A stretch of 35,132 bases of DNA from Candidatus Zipacnadia bacterium (lineage in GTDB: Bacteria; Armatimonadota; Zipacnadia; Zipacnadales; JABUFB01): the NCBI GenBank assembly GCA_029821745.1, contig JALGSS010000004.1, positions 1 through 35,132 on the forward strand. The letters run 5' to 3'. This document shows, in pieces, positions 1 through 9,205 of the stretch (position 1 is the stretch's first letter; each line of letters starts with the position of its first letter). The position numbers were made by a program, and so were the translations under genes. The notes beneath the pieces were generated by a model, which was given only the letters and a program-made list of their open reading frames with translations, did no database searches and had not been told where the DNA came from.

Positions 1-511
1 CTACCACGCACTGATGCCCTACATGAAGAACGCTCAAATCCTCCAGTGCCCGTCAGAGAAAGACCGCATACTCATTTCGGAGATGCAGGCGCTCGTTCCT
101 GTGCCGATCGCCGGCGGGCTGACGGCTATAGGCTACAACGGGAACTACGCCATCTTTGAGGACGGGCCCAACAACCCGGTCACGGGCTCCGACCCCGATG
201 ACTACGTGGTCTGCCAGGCCGAGCTTCCTCGGCCGGCGGAGACCATGCTGATGGGCGACGGAGAGATCGAGCTTGCCCCGAGCCTCTTCAATTCGCCCCT
301 GGTTGACGCTCACAACGATGGCGCCAACACCGCCTTCGCTGATGGGCACGCCAAGTTCGTCAAGACGGTTGAGACCCCGGGCCACCACGACTACATCGAC
401 CTTGGTGGCAACTCACACTATGCCTGTGTAATCGGCGCTGGACCGTACCGGGGCCGCTACCAGCTCTTTGGCGTCGTTGGTGATACGGGCGGGATCATCT
501 ACCTGCGCTAG
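1..511 (+). CDS. DUF1559-like H-X9-DG pseudopilin-type protein, 5'-truncated by window edge
   Basis: The reading frame is open from base 2 (Tyr-His-Ala-Leu before the first Met at 14) to TAG at 509-511, so the gene continues off the left edge and the Met at 14 is internal. The visible part carries 'YMKNAQILQCPSEK', typical of the region after the pilin-like helix in DUF1559 proteins, and near its C-terminal half an exact H-X9-DG motif (His of 'VDAHNDG' to the DG of 'AFADGH'). Family members are secreted pseudopilin-like proteins with an N-terminal prepilin-type methylation helix, which here would lie outside the window. The function of the family is not established. It lies upstream of rodA on the same strand. 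I see no strong terminator in the 140-bp gap, only short weak inverted repeats. Confidence 0.8.
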   Translation, partial: YHALMPYMKNAQILQCPSEKDRILISEMQALVPVPIAGGLTAIGYNGNYAIFEDGPNNPVTGSDPDDYVVCQAELPRPAETMLMGDGEIELAPSLFNSPLVDAHNDGANTAFADGHAKFVKTVETPGHHDYIDLGGNSHYACVIGAGPYRGRYQLFGVVGDTGGIIYLR

Positions 512-634
512 TCGGGGTAGCCTGTCGGTCCTTGCCCAGACGGACGGAACTACACTCGGCCGCGGGTCAACTCGCCTCGCGGTCGGGTGTGCGTGTGTAG
601 TTGTGCGCCGTCAGGTTCCTGGTCCACCCCCATT

Positions 635-644
635 GTGATACAAT
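635..644 (+). promoter_or_regulatory. extended -10 promoter of rodA, probably leaderless
   Basis: TACAAT at 639-644 is preceded by TG at 636-637, giving an extended -10 (TGATACAAT). The best -35 at usual spacing (616-621, TTCCTG) is poor, as is common with extended -10 promoters. Transcription would begin around 650-652, that is, at the rodA ATG itself, with no room for an SD. Confidence 0.5.
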
Positions 645-651
645 ACCCGCT

Positions 652-1782
652 ATGCTTCACCAGCGCCGCCTCCTGAGACGACTGGATCCACTCCTGCTCG
701 TCATCGTCTCTGCGCTGCTCGCGATCGGTCTGCTGATGATCTACAGTTGCACGCGGGCTTCCCTCGTCGCGGCCGGCCAATCACCGGCGGCGAAGGTGAG
801 CTTGCAGATCGTCTGGCTGATCGTCGGGCTGCCGGCTATGCTCCTGGCCGCGTTGCTGGACTACGAGAAGATCGCATCCCTGGCGCTGCCGATCATGGGC
901 GCGGTCATCTTCCTGCTCATCGTCGTGCTCATTTTGGGCATGGTGGTGGGGGACGTGCGCGGGACGCTACGGTGGATCCCGATCGGCCCGATCCACATCC
1001 AGCCGTCGGAGCTCGCGAAGATCGCCGTGATCATCATGCTCAGCGTCTTCCTCGTTGCGCGCGAGGACGAGGTCGACACGCTGTCCCTGGTGTCCCGGTC
1101 TCTCCCCTACGCATTGGTGCCGACGGGCCTCATTCTGCTGCAGCCGGACCTCGGCACCCCCGTCGTCATCATGTTCATCTGGCTGGTGATGCTGTTCGTC
1201 GCCGGGGCGCGCGTGGCGCATCTGGTGTCATACGTTGTCATCGCGATGCTGCTGTTCGGTTCCGCGTGGAACCTGAACATCATCCGCCCACACCAGAAGC
1301 AGCGCATGGCCCAGTGGATGCACCCGGAGGATGACCCCCACGGCTCGGGGTGGCAACTGCGCCAGTCGATGATCGCGATAGGCTCCGGAGGCATGTGGGG
1401 GCAAGGCCTGTTCAAGGGCAAGCAGACGCAACTCGGGTTCGTACCGGACCAGGAGACCGACTTCATCTTCACTGCCATCGGGGAGGAGACCGGGTTCGGC
1501 GGGTGTCTGCTGACCATTGGGCTGTTCGTCGCCCTCTTGTGGAGAGCCATCCACATCGCGGGTAACGCCAGGGACCGCCTGGGACAACTCATCGCGTCGG
1601 GGATCGTCGCTCTGTTCTTCATTCACGTGATGGTCAATATCGGCATGACCATCGGCCTCATGCCCGTCAAGGGGATGCCCCTGCCCTTCGTCAGCTACGG
1701 GGGCAGCAACCTGGTCATCAACATGATCTGCGTCGGGCTCCTCGAAAACGTGTATATGCGGCGGCACAAGATCGCGTTCTGA
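652..1782 (+). CDS. rodA: rod-shape-determining peptidoglycan glycosyltransferase RodA (SEDS family)
   Basis: This SEDS-family polytopic membrane protein of 376 aa is close to the usual RodA length. It polymerises lipid II into glycan strands for side-wall synthesis together with a class B PBP. Visible hallmarks are 'IQPSELAK' (Glu120), 'QPDLGT' (164-169), 'FVPDQETDFIF' with the catalytic-type Asp270, 'GEETG', and the C-terminal 'GLMPVKGMPLPFVSYGG'. 'FVP..TDFIF' and 'PLPFVSYGG' fit RodA/FtsW generally; the short N-terminus and 'QPDLGT' favour RodA over FtsW. I chose the ATG at 652 because it precedes the first hydrophobic helix and sits where transcription should start. An in-frame TTG at 601 would add 17 non-hydrophobic residues. 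No mreBCD or PBP2 gene lies in the window, so rodA stands apart from its usual partners. Confidence 0.93.
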   Translation: MLHQRRLLRRLDPLLLVIVSALLAIGLLMIYSCTRASLVAAGQSPAAKVSLQIVWLIVGLPAMLLAALLDYEKIASLALPIMGAVIFLLIVVLILGMVVGDVRGTLRWIPIGPIHIQPSELAKIAVIIMLSVFLVAREDEVDTLSLVSRSLPYALVPTGLILLQPDLGTPVVIMFIWLVMLFVAGARVAHLVSYVVIAMLLFGSAWNLNIIRPHQKQRMAQWMHPEDDPHGSGWQLRQSMIAIGSGGMWGQGLFKGKQTQLGFVPDQETDFIFTAIGEETGFGGCLLTIGLFVALLWRAIHIAGNARDRLGQLIASGIVALFFIHVMVNIGMTIGLMPVKGMPLPFVSYGGSNLVINMICVGLLENVYMRRHKIAF

Positions 1783-1794
1783 AGTGCCCAAAGC

Positions 1795-1830
1795 AGAGAA
1801 CCCAGCCGCGAGGCCGGGCTCCCGTTCTCT
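1795..1830. terminator. hairpin between convergent rodA and uvrC, likely bidirectional terminator
   Basis: Perfect 7-bp arms AGAGAAC (1795-1801) and GTTCTCT (1824-1830) enclose an inner AGCC/GGCT stem. It lies in the 69-bp gap between two convergent genes. The U-tract is weak on both strands (CTCTCTTAG on plus), so efficiency is uncertain. Confidence 0.55.
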
Positions 1831-1851
1831 CTTAGTCGCGGAGCCACCGCG

Positions 1852-3804
1852 CTATTCCTCGCCCTCTTCCGCCGTCTCGCCGCTGAGACTGGGGCCTGCC
1901 ATCAGCGCCGAAAGCAGCTTCTCTGCGGCGCTGCGATCCATACCGTCAACCGCCGCAAGCTCCTCCACCGATGCCCGGGTCATCTCCTGCACCGACGGGA
2001 AAGCCTTCAGCAACTCCCGCTTGCGCTCCGGGCCGATCCCGGGGACATCGTCCAGCACGGACCGGGTAATCTGCGAATCCCGCAGCCCTCGGTGATGCGT
2101 GATCGCGAACCGGTGGGCCTCGTCCCGGACCCGCTGCAGCAGGAAGTGCGCCGACTGGTGCCCGCTCATATCCACGGGGTCCGGCGCGCCCGGAAGGAAG
2201 ACCTCCTCCTCCTGCTTCGCGAGGCCCGCGACGGGGGTGTCTCCCAGACCGCTGTCCCCGAGCACCTCGAGCGCCTTGTTGAGTTGTCCCTTGCCGCCGT
2301 CAACGAGGATCAGGTCAGGCATCGGGAGGAACTTTGGGTCGTCACTGAGCCCCCGCCTCAAACGCCGCTCCAGCATCTCCCCCATCATTGCGTAGTCATC
2401 GGGCTTCCCGTCGGCGATGATGCGGTAGCGCCGGTAGCTGCGCTTGTCGGGCAGCCCGTCAGTGAAAACGACCTGCGACCCGGTGGAGTTTCTCCCCTGC
2501 GTGGTCGAGATGTCATAGCACTCGATCCGCCGTGGCGTCTCGGGCAGCCCGAGGGCATCAGCGAGGTCCCGAAGCGCCCCTTGTGTCGCCTGCTGCTGCG
2601 CGGCGTGGCTCTTCTCGATGGCCTGCAGCCTGATCTCGGCGTTCTTCGTCGCCAGCTCGACGAGCCGACGCTTCTCTCCGCGCTGCGGGCGATACACGCG
2701 TACCTTGGTGCCCCGCGCCTCTCCCAGAAGCTCAGCCCACTCATCCATGTCCTCGACGTCCTCGCCCACCAACACCTCGGGCGGGATATACGTCGCGCGC
2801 GAGTAATGCTGGGTGAGAAAGGCGTCGAGCACCTCCGGCCCCGCGCGGTCGGCCGCGTGACCAAACGGCACTTGGTCCTGCTTGACCAGGCGTCCCGACC
2901 GGACTTGCAGGCAGGCCACCAGCGCCGTCTCTCCGCTCAACGCGACGCCAAGCACGTCCTGGTCCCGGTTCTCGTTGGCGACCATGACCTGATCCTGCGT
3001 GACGCGCCGGATGGCCTTGACCCGGTCCCGCAGCCGCGCCGCCAACTCGAAGTCCAAGCCCTCCGCCGCGACCTGCATCTCGGTCTCCAGGTCCTTGACG
3101 ATCTCCCCTGACTTGCCTTCGAGGAACCGGGCCGTCAGGCGCACCGCCTCGCCATATTCCTCCCGCGAGACATACTCGACGCCCCGACAGGGGCCCAGGC
3201 AGCGCCCGATGTGCAAGTTGAGGCAGGGCTTGCCATTCTCCGTGCCATCAAGCTTCCGCCGGCAGCTTCGCAGTTTGAACAGCTTCGGGACGATCTGCAT
3301 GATCCGTCTCATCGACGATGCGTCCGGGTATGGCCCGAAGATCTGACCCGAGCCCGTCCCGTGGACCTTCTGCTGGTGCGGGTCGTGAAACCGACGCCCG
3401 CCACCGCGTCCGGGGAAGCTCACCCGGGCGTCACGGGGCAGGTCCCGCAGGACCATCAGGCGCGGGTACATCTCGTCCGTCAGCTTCAGGTACGGGTAGC
3501 TCTTGTCGTCCGCGAGGCGGATGTTGTATCGGGGCTTGTGCTCCTTGATAAGGTTGGCCTCGAGGATGAAGGCCTCCACCTCGGAGCTTGTGACCGTGAA
3601 CTCTACGTCGTCGGCATGCGCGTACAACTGCTCAGTCCAGCCATAGTTCGGCGCGTTCTCGCGGAAATGCTGACGCAAGCGCTTGCGTAGGCTGCGCGCC
3701 TTACCCACATACAGGATGTTCCCCTCCGCGTCCTTCATCAGGTACGCGCCGGGCAAGTCGGGAACACTGCTCAGTTTCCGCTCTATCTTCTCACTGACGG
3801 GCAC
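1852..3804 (-). CDS. uvrC: UvrABC excinuclease subunit C
   Basis: UvrC makes the 3' and 5' incisions around bulky DNA lesions after UvrB loading. The 650-aa product shows the N-terminal GIY-YIG nuclease (PGAYLMKD about 18-25, LYVGKA 31-36, SEVEAFILEANLIK 74-87). Four cysteines (C181, C194, C202, C206) match the spacing of the reported UvrC iron-sulfur cluster ligands. A UVR domain (about 235-267) binds UvrB, an RNase H-like endonuclease core carries 'IECYDIS' and 'LILVDGGKGQLNKA', and a C-terminal HhH pair starts with 'PGIGPERKRELLKAF'. It is about 40 aa longer than E. coli UvrC, mainly through a basic, His/Gly-rich insert at about 124-153. The GTG start lies 1 nt after the uvrB stop, with GGAGGG inside the end of uvrB serving as SD, so the two are translationally coupled. 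Confidence 0.97.
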   Translation of the reverse strand: MPVSEKIERKLSSVPDLPGAYLMKDAEGNILYVGKARSLRKRLRQHFRENAPNYGWTEQLYAHADDVEFTVTSSEVEAFILEANLIKEHKPRYNIRLADDKSYPYLKLTDEMYPRLMVLRDLPRDARVSFPGRGGGRRFHDPHQQKVHGTGSGQIFGPYPDASSMRRIMQIVPKLFKLRSCRRKLDGTENGKPCLNLHIGRCLGPCRGVEYVSREEYGEAVRLTARFLEGKSGEIVKDLETEMQVAAEGLDFELAARLRDRVKAIRRVTQDQVMVANENRDQDVLGVALSGETALVACLQVRSGRLVKQDQVPFGHAADRAGPEVLDAFLTQHYSRATYIPPEVLVGEDVEDMDEWAELLGEARGTKVRVYRPQRGEKRRLVELATKNAEIRLQAIEKSHAAQQQATQGALRDLADALGLPETPRRIECYDISTTQGRNSTGSQVVFTDGLPDKRSYRRYRIIADGKPDDYAMMGEMLERRLRRGLSDDPKFLPMPDLILVDGGKGQLNKALEVLGDSGLGDTPVAGLAKQEEEVFLPGAPDPVDMSGHQSAHFLLQRVRDEAHRFAITHHRGLRDSQITRSVLDDVPGIGPERKRELLKAFPSVQEMTRASVEELAAVDGMDRSAAEKLLSALMAGPSLSGETAEEGEE

Positions 3805-3805
3805 G

Positions 3806-5833
3806 TTAGCCCTCCACCAGGGCCTTCAGTTCCTTGATCTCGTCGCGGAGGTCCGCAGCCCGCTCGAAGTCCAGGTCAGCGGCCGCCTGCTGCATCTCGG
3901 TCTCCAGCGCGGTAATGATCTCCGTGAGGTCTTCTTCCGGCACGTTCGCGGCCAGCTCGGCCGGCTCCAACTCGCGCGCCCGCTGCTGGGCCTCGTCGTC
4001 CGCGCGGATCGTGTCGCGGATTGCCTTCTGAACCGACTGCGGGGTGATGCCGTGCTCTTCGTTGTACGCGATCTGCTTCTTCCGCCTGCGCTCCGCTTCG
4101 TCGATCGCCGCCTTCATCGAGCGAGTGATCTCGTCCGCGTACATGATGACCTCGCCCTCGACATGCCGCGCGGCCCGGCCCATCATCTGGATCAGCGCCG
4201 TCTCGGATCGCAGGAAGCCCTCCCGGTCGGCGTCGAGAATGCCAACCAGAGAGACCTCCGGGAGGTCCAGTCCTTCTCGCAGCAGGTTGATGCCGACGAG
4301 CACGTCGAACTCACCCAGCCGCAGGCCCCGCAGGATCTCGTGGCGGTCCAGCGTATCGATCTGGCTGTGCATATACTGAGCGCGGATGCCGAGCTCACAC
4401 AGATAGTCGGTCAGGTCCTCGGACATCCTGATGGTCATGGTGGTGACAAGCACGCGCTGGCCCTTCTCGACGCGCTTCTTCACCTCAGCCACGAGGTCGT
4501 CGATCTGCCCAAGGGTCGGGCGCACCTCAACCGGCGGGTCGATGAGGCCCGTTGGGCGAACGATCAGCTCCACGATCTGCTTGGCGTGGCTCAACTCGTA
4601 CGGGCCGGGCGTCGCCGACGTGTAGATCACCTGACTGGCGCGCTCTTCCCACTCCTCGAAAACCAGGGGGCGGTTATCGTAGGCCGAAGGCAACCGGAAC
4701 CCGAACTGGACCAAGCTGTCCTTTCGCGACCGGTCGCCGTGCACCATGGCTCGGATCTGCGGGATCGTCTGGTGCGACTCGTCCACGACCATCAGGTAGT
4801 CCTCGGGGAAGTAGTCGAGCAGCGTGTAGGGCGGCTGCCCCTTCTTGCGGCCGTCGAAGTGGCGCGAGTAGTTCTCGATGCCCTGGCAGTAGCCGATCTC
4901 GCGGATCATCTCCAGATCATACCGCGTCCGCTGCTCAAGGCGTTGAGCTTCGAGCACCCGCCCCTCCTGGTAAAAATGCTCCAGGCGCTCGTTGAGCTCC
5001 TTGTCGATCTCCTTGAGTGCTGCCTCCGCTCTCTCAGCAGAGGCTACGTAGTGAGAGGCGGGGAACACAACGGCCCGCTCCTTCTCGTCCAGCAGCTCGC
5101 CGGTCAAGATGTCCCTGGTGACGATTCGGTCCACCTCGTCCCCGAACATCTCCACGCGCGTAATGATGTCCTCGTCCACTGGGTGGATCTCGATGACGTC
5201 GCCCCGTACCCGGAAGGTACCCCGCTCCAGCCCGATGTCATTGCGCGAGAACTGCATATTCACGAGTTGCCTGAGGATCGCGTCGCGGTCGGTCTGCTGA
5301 CCTCTCTTGAGTTGGAGTGTCACTTCCTGGTATTGCTCGGGGGAGCCCAGGCCGAAGATGCACGACACGCTGGCGACGACGATCACGTCTCGCCGCTCCA
5401 TGATTGACTGCGTGGCGAAGTGCCGCAGCCGGTCGATTTCATCATTGACCTGAGAGTCCTTCTCAATGTAGGTGTCCGTCTTTGCCAGGTACGCTTCGGG
5501 CTGGTAGTAGTCGTAGTAGCTGACGAAGTATGCGACCGCATTGTCCTGGAAGAAGTCCCTAAACTCCGCGCACAACTGCCCCGCGAGCGTCTTGTTGTGA
5601 GCGAACACCAGGGTCGGGCGCTGCACCTTCTCGATGACCTTCGCGATCGTGTATGTCTTCCCGGACCCCGTGATTCCAAGCAGCACCTGGTGGTCGAGGC
5701 CCTTCTCTAGCCCCCGGACCAGTTGCTCAATCGCCTGCGGCTGGTCGCCGCTCGGCTCGTAGTCTGAGGTAACCGCGAAGTCTGCCACCGGCCATGCTCC
5801 AATCAAGGCAGTGCGAAGAACGTCTGTGCGCAC
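3806..5833 (-). CDS. uvrB: UvrABC excinuclease subunit B
   Basis: UvrB is the helicase-like damage-verification subunit of nucleotide excision repair, cytoplasmic, working between UvrA and UvrC. Seen: '[16 protein letters not shown]', Walker A 'GITGSGKT' (53-60), the beta-hairpin region '[10 protein letters not shown]' (107-116) followed by '[18 protein letters not shown]', the DEAD-like 'VVDESH', the C-terminal helicase motifs, and a final UVR domain ('[16 protein letters not shown]') that contacts UvrC. The length of 675 aa is normal. The open frame begins with GTG at 5833. A GTG at 5788 with GGAG eight bases upstream would give '[16 protein letters not shown]', closer to the family's usual start, so the first 15 residues are doubtful. 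It lies downstream of an envelope-gene run and directly upstream of uvrC; I found no clear promoter in the 81-bp gap. Confidence 0.97.
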   Translation of the reverse strand: MRTDVLRTALIGAWPVADFAVTSDYEPSGDQPQAIEQLVRGLEKGLDHQVLLGITGSGKTYTIAKVIEKVQRPTLVFAHNKTLAGQLCAEFRDFFQDNAVAYFVSYYDYYQPEAYLAKTDTYIEKDSQVNDEIDRLRHFATQSIMERRDVIVVASVSCIFGLGSPEQYQEVTLQLKRGQQTDRDAILRQLVNMQFSRNDIGLERGTFRVRGDVIEIHPVDEDIITRVEMFGDEVDRIVTRDILTGELLDEKERAVVFPASHYVASAERAEAALKEIDKELNERLEHFYQEGRVLEAQRLEQRTRYDLEMIREIGYCQGIENYSRHFDGRKKGQPPYTLLDYFPEDYLMVVDESHQTIPQIRAMVHGDRSRKDSLVQFGFRLPSAYDNRPLVFEEWEERASQVIYTSATPGPYELSHAKQIVELIVRPTGLIDPPVEVRPTLGQIDDLVAEVKKRVEKGQRVLVTTMTIRMSEDLTDYLCELGIRAQYMHSQIDTLDRHEILRGLRLGEFDVLVGINLLREGLDLPEVSLVGILDADREGFLRSETALIQMMGRAARHVEGEVIMYADEITRSMKAAIDEAERRRKKQIAYNEEHGITPQSVQKAIRDTIRADDEAQQRARELEPAELAANVPEEDLTEIITALETEMQQAAADLDFERAADLRDEIKELKALVEG

Positions 5834-5861
5834 GGTCTGCGGGGTCGTGTGGTTCGCTCAG

Positions 5862-5900
5862 CGGCCGCCGTTCAGGGGAATCAGCCGCACCCGGCGGCCG
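5862..5900. terminator. GC-rich stem-loop between LptD-like gene and uvrB
   Basis: Perfect 9-bp inverted repeat CGGCCGCCG (5862-5870) and CGGCGGCCG (5892-5900) with a 21-nt loop lies in the 81-bp gap after the LptD-like gene. There is no U-run, so it may be only a transcript-stabilising or pausing hairpin rather than a true terminator. Confidence 0.4.
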
Positions 5901-5914
5901 TGTGCGGGGATGCG

Positions 5915-7900
5915 CTAGAGTCCGAAGTTCCCAAGTTCCAGTGACAGTTCGTCCGTGTCGAACGAGTAGTGCACCCCGATCTCGCGGGGCCCGAAGGACC
6001 GCGCCAACTCAAGTTCCAGGTCGTCGTAGCTGGAACTGTCATACTCGTAGTGCGTCCCTATGATACCAAACCGCCACTTGGATTTGAAGAAGTAGTCGAT
6101 CCCGACATAGCCGTACGTGTCACCCTCGGTGATGTCCCACGTACCGTTGAGGTAGGTGCTCCACAGCGTGCCGTGCGCCGTGCTGAAGTCCAATCCCAGC
6201 ATGCTGTTCGCGCCGGGACGCTGGGTGTCCCCGTTCCGGTAGCTCAGGTAGTAGTTCATCCCGAGTCGGGTGCTTCGACCCAACCGGCGGTTTACGCGCA
6301 ACTGCCCTCGAAGCTCGTTGCGGGAGTAATCAGCCGTGTCCCAACTGTACGTGTTCGAGATGCTCGGCCGCACCTTGGTGTTCTTGCCGATGCGCCACGG
6401 ATCCAGTTCGATGGAGCCGTACAGTTCGTTCTCCAGCACCCAGTCGTCGTCGAGACCGTCATACCGCCTGACCCCAAGCGACGTCCCGAGACGGAACTTT
6501 GAGTCTCCCGTCAGCCGTCGTGGGTCGGTCAGCCAGTCAGCCACTAGTCGGCGGCTCTTCTCCGCGAGCCAAGGGTCATCGTACTGCGCGCGGAAGTTGA
6601 ACCGGTACGCGTCGCCGTAATGGTAGATGCTTGCGTCAGCGAACAGGCTCCGATGGTCAGGCCAGGACACGTTCAGGAAGCCTTGGTTGTCACCGAAGAT
6701 CTTGCGCTCGTCTCGCCATTCCAGGCCCCACTCACTGCTCAACAGTCCGCCGGCCTCGATCGAGCCCTTCGCGTTCGGGCTCTCATAGGCCTCCTCCAGG
6801 GCCAGGCTCCACCCGTCACGGGCGATGAAGCTCGTCCCCGATGCGCCCCGCTGCACCTTGAGCGATCCCGACCACTTATCGCTGACACGGTAGAAGAACG
6901 GCAAGTCCACCGCCAGTCCGCCATCAGTGCTCGCCCCGACCACCTGCGTATTGCTGGTTCCGGAGTACCCCGGCAGCCCAATCACCCAGTACGGTGGGAA
7001 ACTGAATACCTTCTGAGTACCCGCATAGAGCTTCGCGTGCTTGGCGACGACCCGCTGCCCAATGAAGTACAGACAGCTTTCACAGATCAGCCACGTCATG
7101 CCCTCGCGGTCATCGCTCTGGAAGGCGTCGCTCGGCAGGTCCCACTCCGCGCCGTTCTTCTCAACCCCGTACGTGTTGAATATCACCCGCTCCACACCGA
7201 GGTCCCCAAACCGCCTCACGATCCCCCGTCCGGTGCCCAGTTCGAAGTAGACGTCCTCCCCCTCTATCGTCTCCTCCTTGCGCGTGATCCGCACGCCCCA
7301 AGCCCGAAGTGTCTGCCGCTGAATATCCACCTCAAGCCCGTCGACTGCTTCGAACAGAAGGTCTCCGAACTTCACCCTGGCCCCGTCTCGAGCACGGATG
7401 AGACTCAAGTCCAGGCAATACCCAATCCATCCCCCGTGCATGTTCACGACGCGTGCCCGCGCCTTGGCCGTCTCCCCCTCGGGCAGGAACTGTAGCGTCA
7501 CCCTCTGGCGGCTCTCCAACACTCGCACTGTCACGGTCGCGATGCCCGGCGACTCACTCAGGCAGTAGATCGTCGCGAATCCGCCCGTCGTCTCTACACT
7601 GAGCGACCGCCTGCGGTCTGTATCACTCGCCTGCAGGAGCCCATTGTCGACGGTGCAGAAGGCCTGCGTGCCATCAGGCATCGGCTGCTCGGAACGATTG
7701 CGCAGCTCAATGAGAATGCGCGCCCGGCTCTTGCCATCGGCCGGCAACGTGGTCGGGTTAGGCTTGAGCGAAATCCGCACGGCACCCGACCGAGTGTCCT
7801 GCGCCAATGCACGGCCCGGCACCAAGCCCATCGGCGCGATTGCGAGCGCCAGCAGTAGCCAGTACGCCGCAAATTTGGTGCTCCTGCGGTCTGCGAACAC
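5915..7900 (-). CDS. outer-membrane LptD/OstA-like beta-barrel with N-terminal Ig-like domain
   Basis: A secreted 661-aa protein. The signal peptide (about 1-34, ending ALA-Q) is followed by an invasin/Big_1-like Ig domain (about 40-140: 'SLKPNPTTLPADGKS', 'GGFATIYC', 'GIATVTVRV'). Next comes a beta-helical OstA/LptA-like stretch (about 145-300), then a long C-terminal half (about 320-661) of alternating short strands rich in Tyr, Trp, Asp and Arg typical of an outer-membrane barrel. LptD inserts lipopolysaccharide into the outer leaflet, but the Ig domain in front of the jelly-roll part is unusual and the chain ends NFGL rather than in an aromatic residue. I cannot tell whether this is the organism's LptD or a diverged exporter. 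GTG start with AAGG upstream. It lies between the envelope-protein run and uvrB. Confidence 0.6.
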   Translation of the reverse strand: MFADRRSTKFAAYWLLLALAIAPMGLVPGRALAQDTRSGAVRISLKPNPTTLPADGKSRARILIELRNRSEQPMPDGTQAFCTVDNGLLQASDTDRRRSLSVETTGGFATIYCLSESPGIATVTVRVLESRQRVTLQFLPEGETAKARARVVNMHGGWIGYCLDLSLIRARDGARVKFGDLLFEAVDGLEVDIQRQTLRAWGVRITRKEETIEGEDVYFELGTGRGIVRRFGDLGVERVIFNTYGVEKNGAEWDLPSDAFQSDDREGMTWLICESCLYFIGQRVVAKHAKLYAGTQKVFSFPPYWVIGLPGYSGTSNTQVVGASTDGGLAVDLPFFYRVSDKWSGSLKVQRGASGTSFIARDGWSLALEEAYESPNAKGSIEAGGLLSSEWGLEWRDERKIFGDNQGFLNVSWPDHRSLFADASIYHYGDAYRFNFRAQYDDPWLAEKSRRLVADWLTDPRRLTGDSKFRLGTSLGVRRYDGLDDDWVLENELYGSIELDPWRIGKNTKVRPSISNTYSWDTADYSRNELRGQLRVNRRLGRSTRLGMNYYLSYRNGDTQRPGANSMLGLDFSTAHGTLWSTYLNGTWDITEGDTYGYVGIDYFFKSKWRFGIIGTHYEYDSSSYDDLELELARSFGPREIGVHYSFDTDELSLELGNFGL

Positions 7901-7972
7901 GCTATACCTTCTGCGAGACTTGTTTCGTGGTATGGAAACCCACGGTCACACGTTCGGTGCCCGCACAGCACA

Positions 7973-8003
7973 GCCGCCCTCTGCGCGCAACGCAAAGGGC
8001 GGC
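7973..8003 (-). terminator. strong stem-loop after the TolB/CsgG-like gene
   Basis: Arms GCCGCCCT (7973-7980) and AGGGCGGC (7996-8003) pair perfectly, and an inner TGCG/CGCA stem extends the hairpin around a 5-nt loop. It lies in the 153-bp gap between two minus-strand genes. No U-run follows on either strand, so it may attenuate or protect the transcript rather than end it. Confidence 0.4.
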
Positions 8004-8053
8004 CACTAGGCTGAAGGTCTCCAGGGAGGTTGTCTCTGACACGCCGTCCTCGT

Positions 8054-9133
8054 TCAGAGTGCGATCCCCTGGAAGTAGGCCCACTGAGAGAACTTGCTGT
8101 TCGTGTAGAAAACGCGGATACGGTAGGCGTAGGAATGCCCGGTCGCGACATCGAAGTCCGCGAAACTGCGCGCCGCACGGTCGACATCGGCGCTCGCGTT
8201 TCCGGCACCGAAGAAGCTCCAGTCGCCGTCGTCCACGCGCCGCTGGATCTGGTAGCGCAGGACCTCGAACGACGTTCCGCTCGGGGCTTCCCATCGAACC
8301 CGGATCGTGTCGGTTCCTTCCGGCTCAAGGGGCTGCGGCACTGGCGGCAGCGCATCGGCGCTCGGTCCCGCGTCATCGTCCCCACCACTCTCGCTCACCA
8401 GCCATGCGATGGCCGCAATGGCGAGTACGTACGTGAGGATCTTGCGGTTCTTATGTTTCTTCTTCGGCGTGGGCGTTGGCTTCGCCACGTCACTGATCGT
8501 CGCGCCGCTCAGGACCCGCGCCACGCGGTATGCGGCCTCGCCGATCGCCTCGCGAGCCAAAGGCCGGTCGCTCCCGCGGTAACCCGGCAGCTTCCGACTC
8601 GTTCCGACCACACCGAAGGCCTGCGCGACCGCAGGCTTCGAGGACGCCTCGCCGACCTCCTCGTTGTAGTTCGCCGCCACGTCGTAGGCTTGCCCGGAGA
8701 TGATAACCTCCACCGACCGGGGTTGCTGGGTGCTCCGGTATGACTGAATGCTGGCGATCACAACAGTCTCAACATTCAGGGCGTACCCGAGCTCTACGGC
8801 GTCCGGCACACTGGTCGGCCCAGTCTGGAGCTGGGTCGCCAGCACGCGACCTTCCGCCAACGCACGCCGCACCAACGGCGACGTAGGCGAGAAGTCGGTG
8901 CATTCCAAGCCCTTGAGGTCATCAATCGACATTTGCAGTGCGTCCGTCGCGATCTTCTGCAGTTCCGGCAGTCCGCTTGAGCTCTCATCTGCGACAGCGA
9001 AGAGCAGCACCGTCCGGTTCTTTGCTCCAGCATGGGCGCTCGACAATGTGCACGGCGCCACACCCAGCAGCATTGCTGCGAGCAGAGCGTAGCTGATCGC
9101 CCGCCCATACCACCTGGTTCGGATAAGGGTCAT
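8054..9133 (-). CDS. secreted TolB-N/CsgG-like protein with TM segment and C-terminal FN3 domain
   Basis: The 359-aa product starts at ATG 9133, just after an AAAGG SD; an ATG at 9157 is possible but lacks an SD and would lengthen the n-region. The signal peptide (about 1-35, SAHA-G) is followed by an alpha/beta domain (about 40-210: 'RTVLLFAVADES', 'GYALNVETVVIASI'). This resembles the nucleotide-fold-like N-terminal domain of TolB and CsgG, which assembles envelope complexes. Then come a basic Pro/Lys/His linker, a hydrophobic segment (231-247), an acidic GGDDD turn and a fibronectin type III domain (about 262-359: 'IRVRWEAPSG', 'YQIQRRVDDGDW', 'GHSYAYRIRV'). The order of parts is the same as in the gene at 16831-18738. 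The exact role is unknown; an envelope adaptor is an inference. Confidence 0.55.
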   Translation of the reverse strand: MTLIRTRWYGRAISYALLAAMLLGVAPCTLSSAHAGAKNRTVLLFAVADESSSGLPELQKIATDALQMSIDDLKGLECTDFSPTSPLVRRALAEGRVLATQLQTGPTSVPDAVELGYALNVETVVIASIQSYRSTQQPRSVEVIISGQAYDVAANYNEEVGEASSKPAVAQAFGVVGTSRKLPGYRGSDRPLAREAIGEAAYRVARVLSGATISDVAKPTPTPKKKHKNRKILTYVLAIAAIAWLVSESGGDDDAGPSADALPPVPQPLEPEGTDTIRVRWEAPSGTSFEVLRYQIQRRVDDGDWSFFGAGNASADVDRAARSFADFDVATGHSYAYRIRVFYTNSKFSQWAYFQGIAL

Positions 9134-9205
9134 AAAACCTTTCCCCCTTGGTATCATCTGGCCGTACGAGGGTAGCCGTGCTGTGAGTCTTGCGTCTGCG
9201 ACTGA

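Noticed and set aside
3683-5407. 574-codon plus-strand open frame opposite uvrB
   Set aside because: uvrB is certain on the minus strand; the opposite frame has no recognisable motif.
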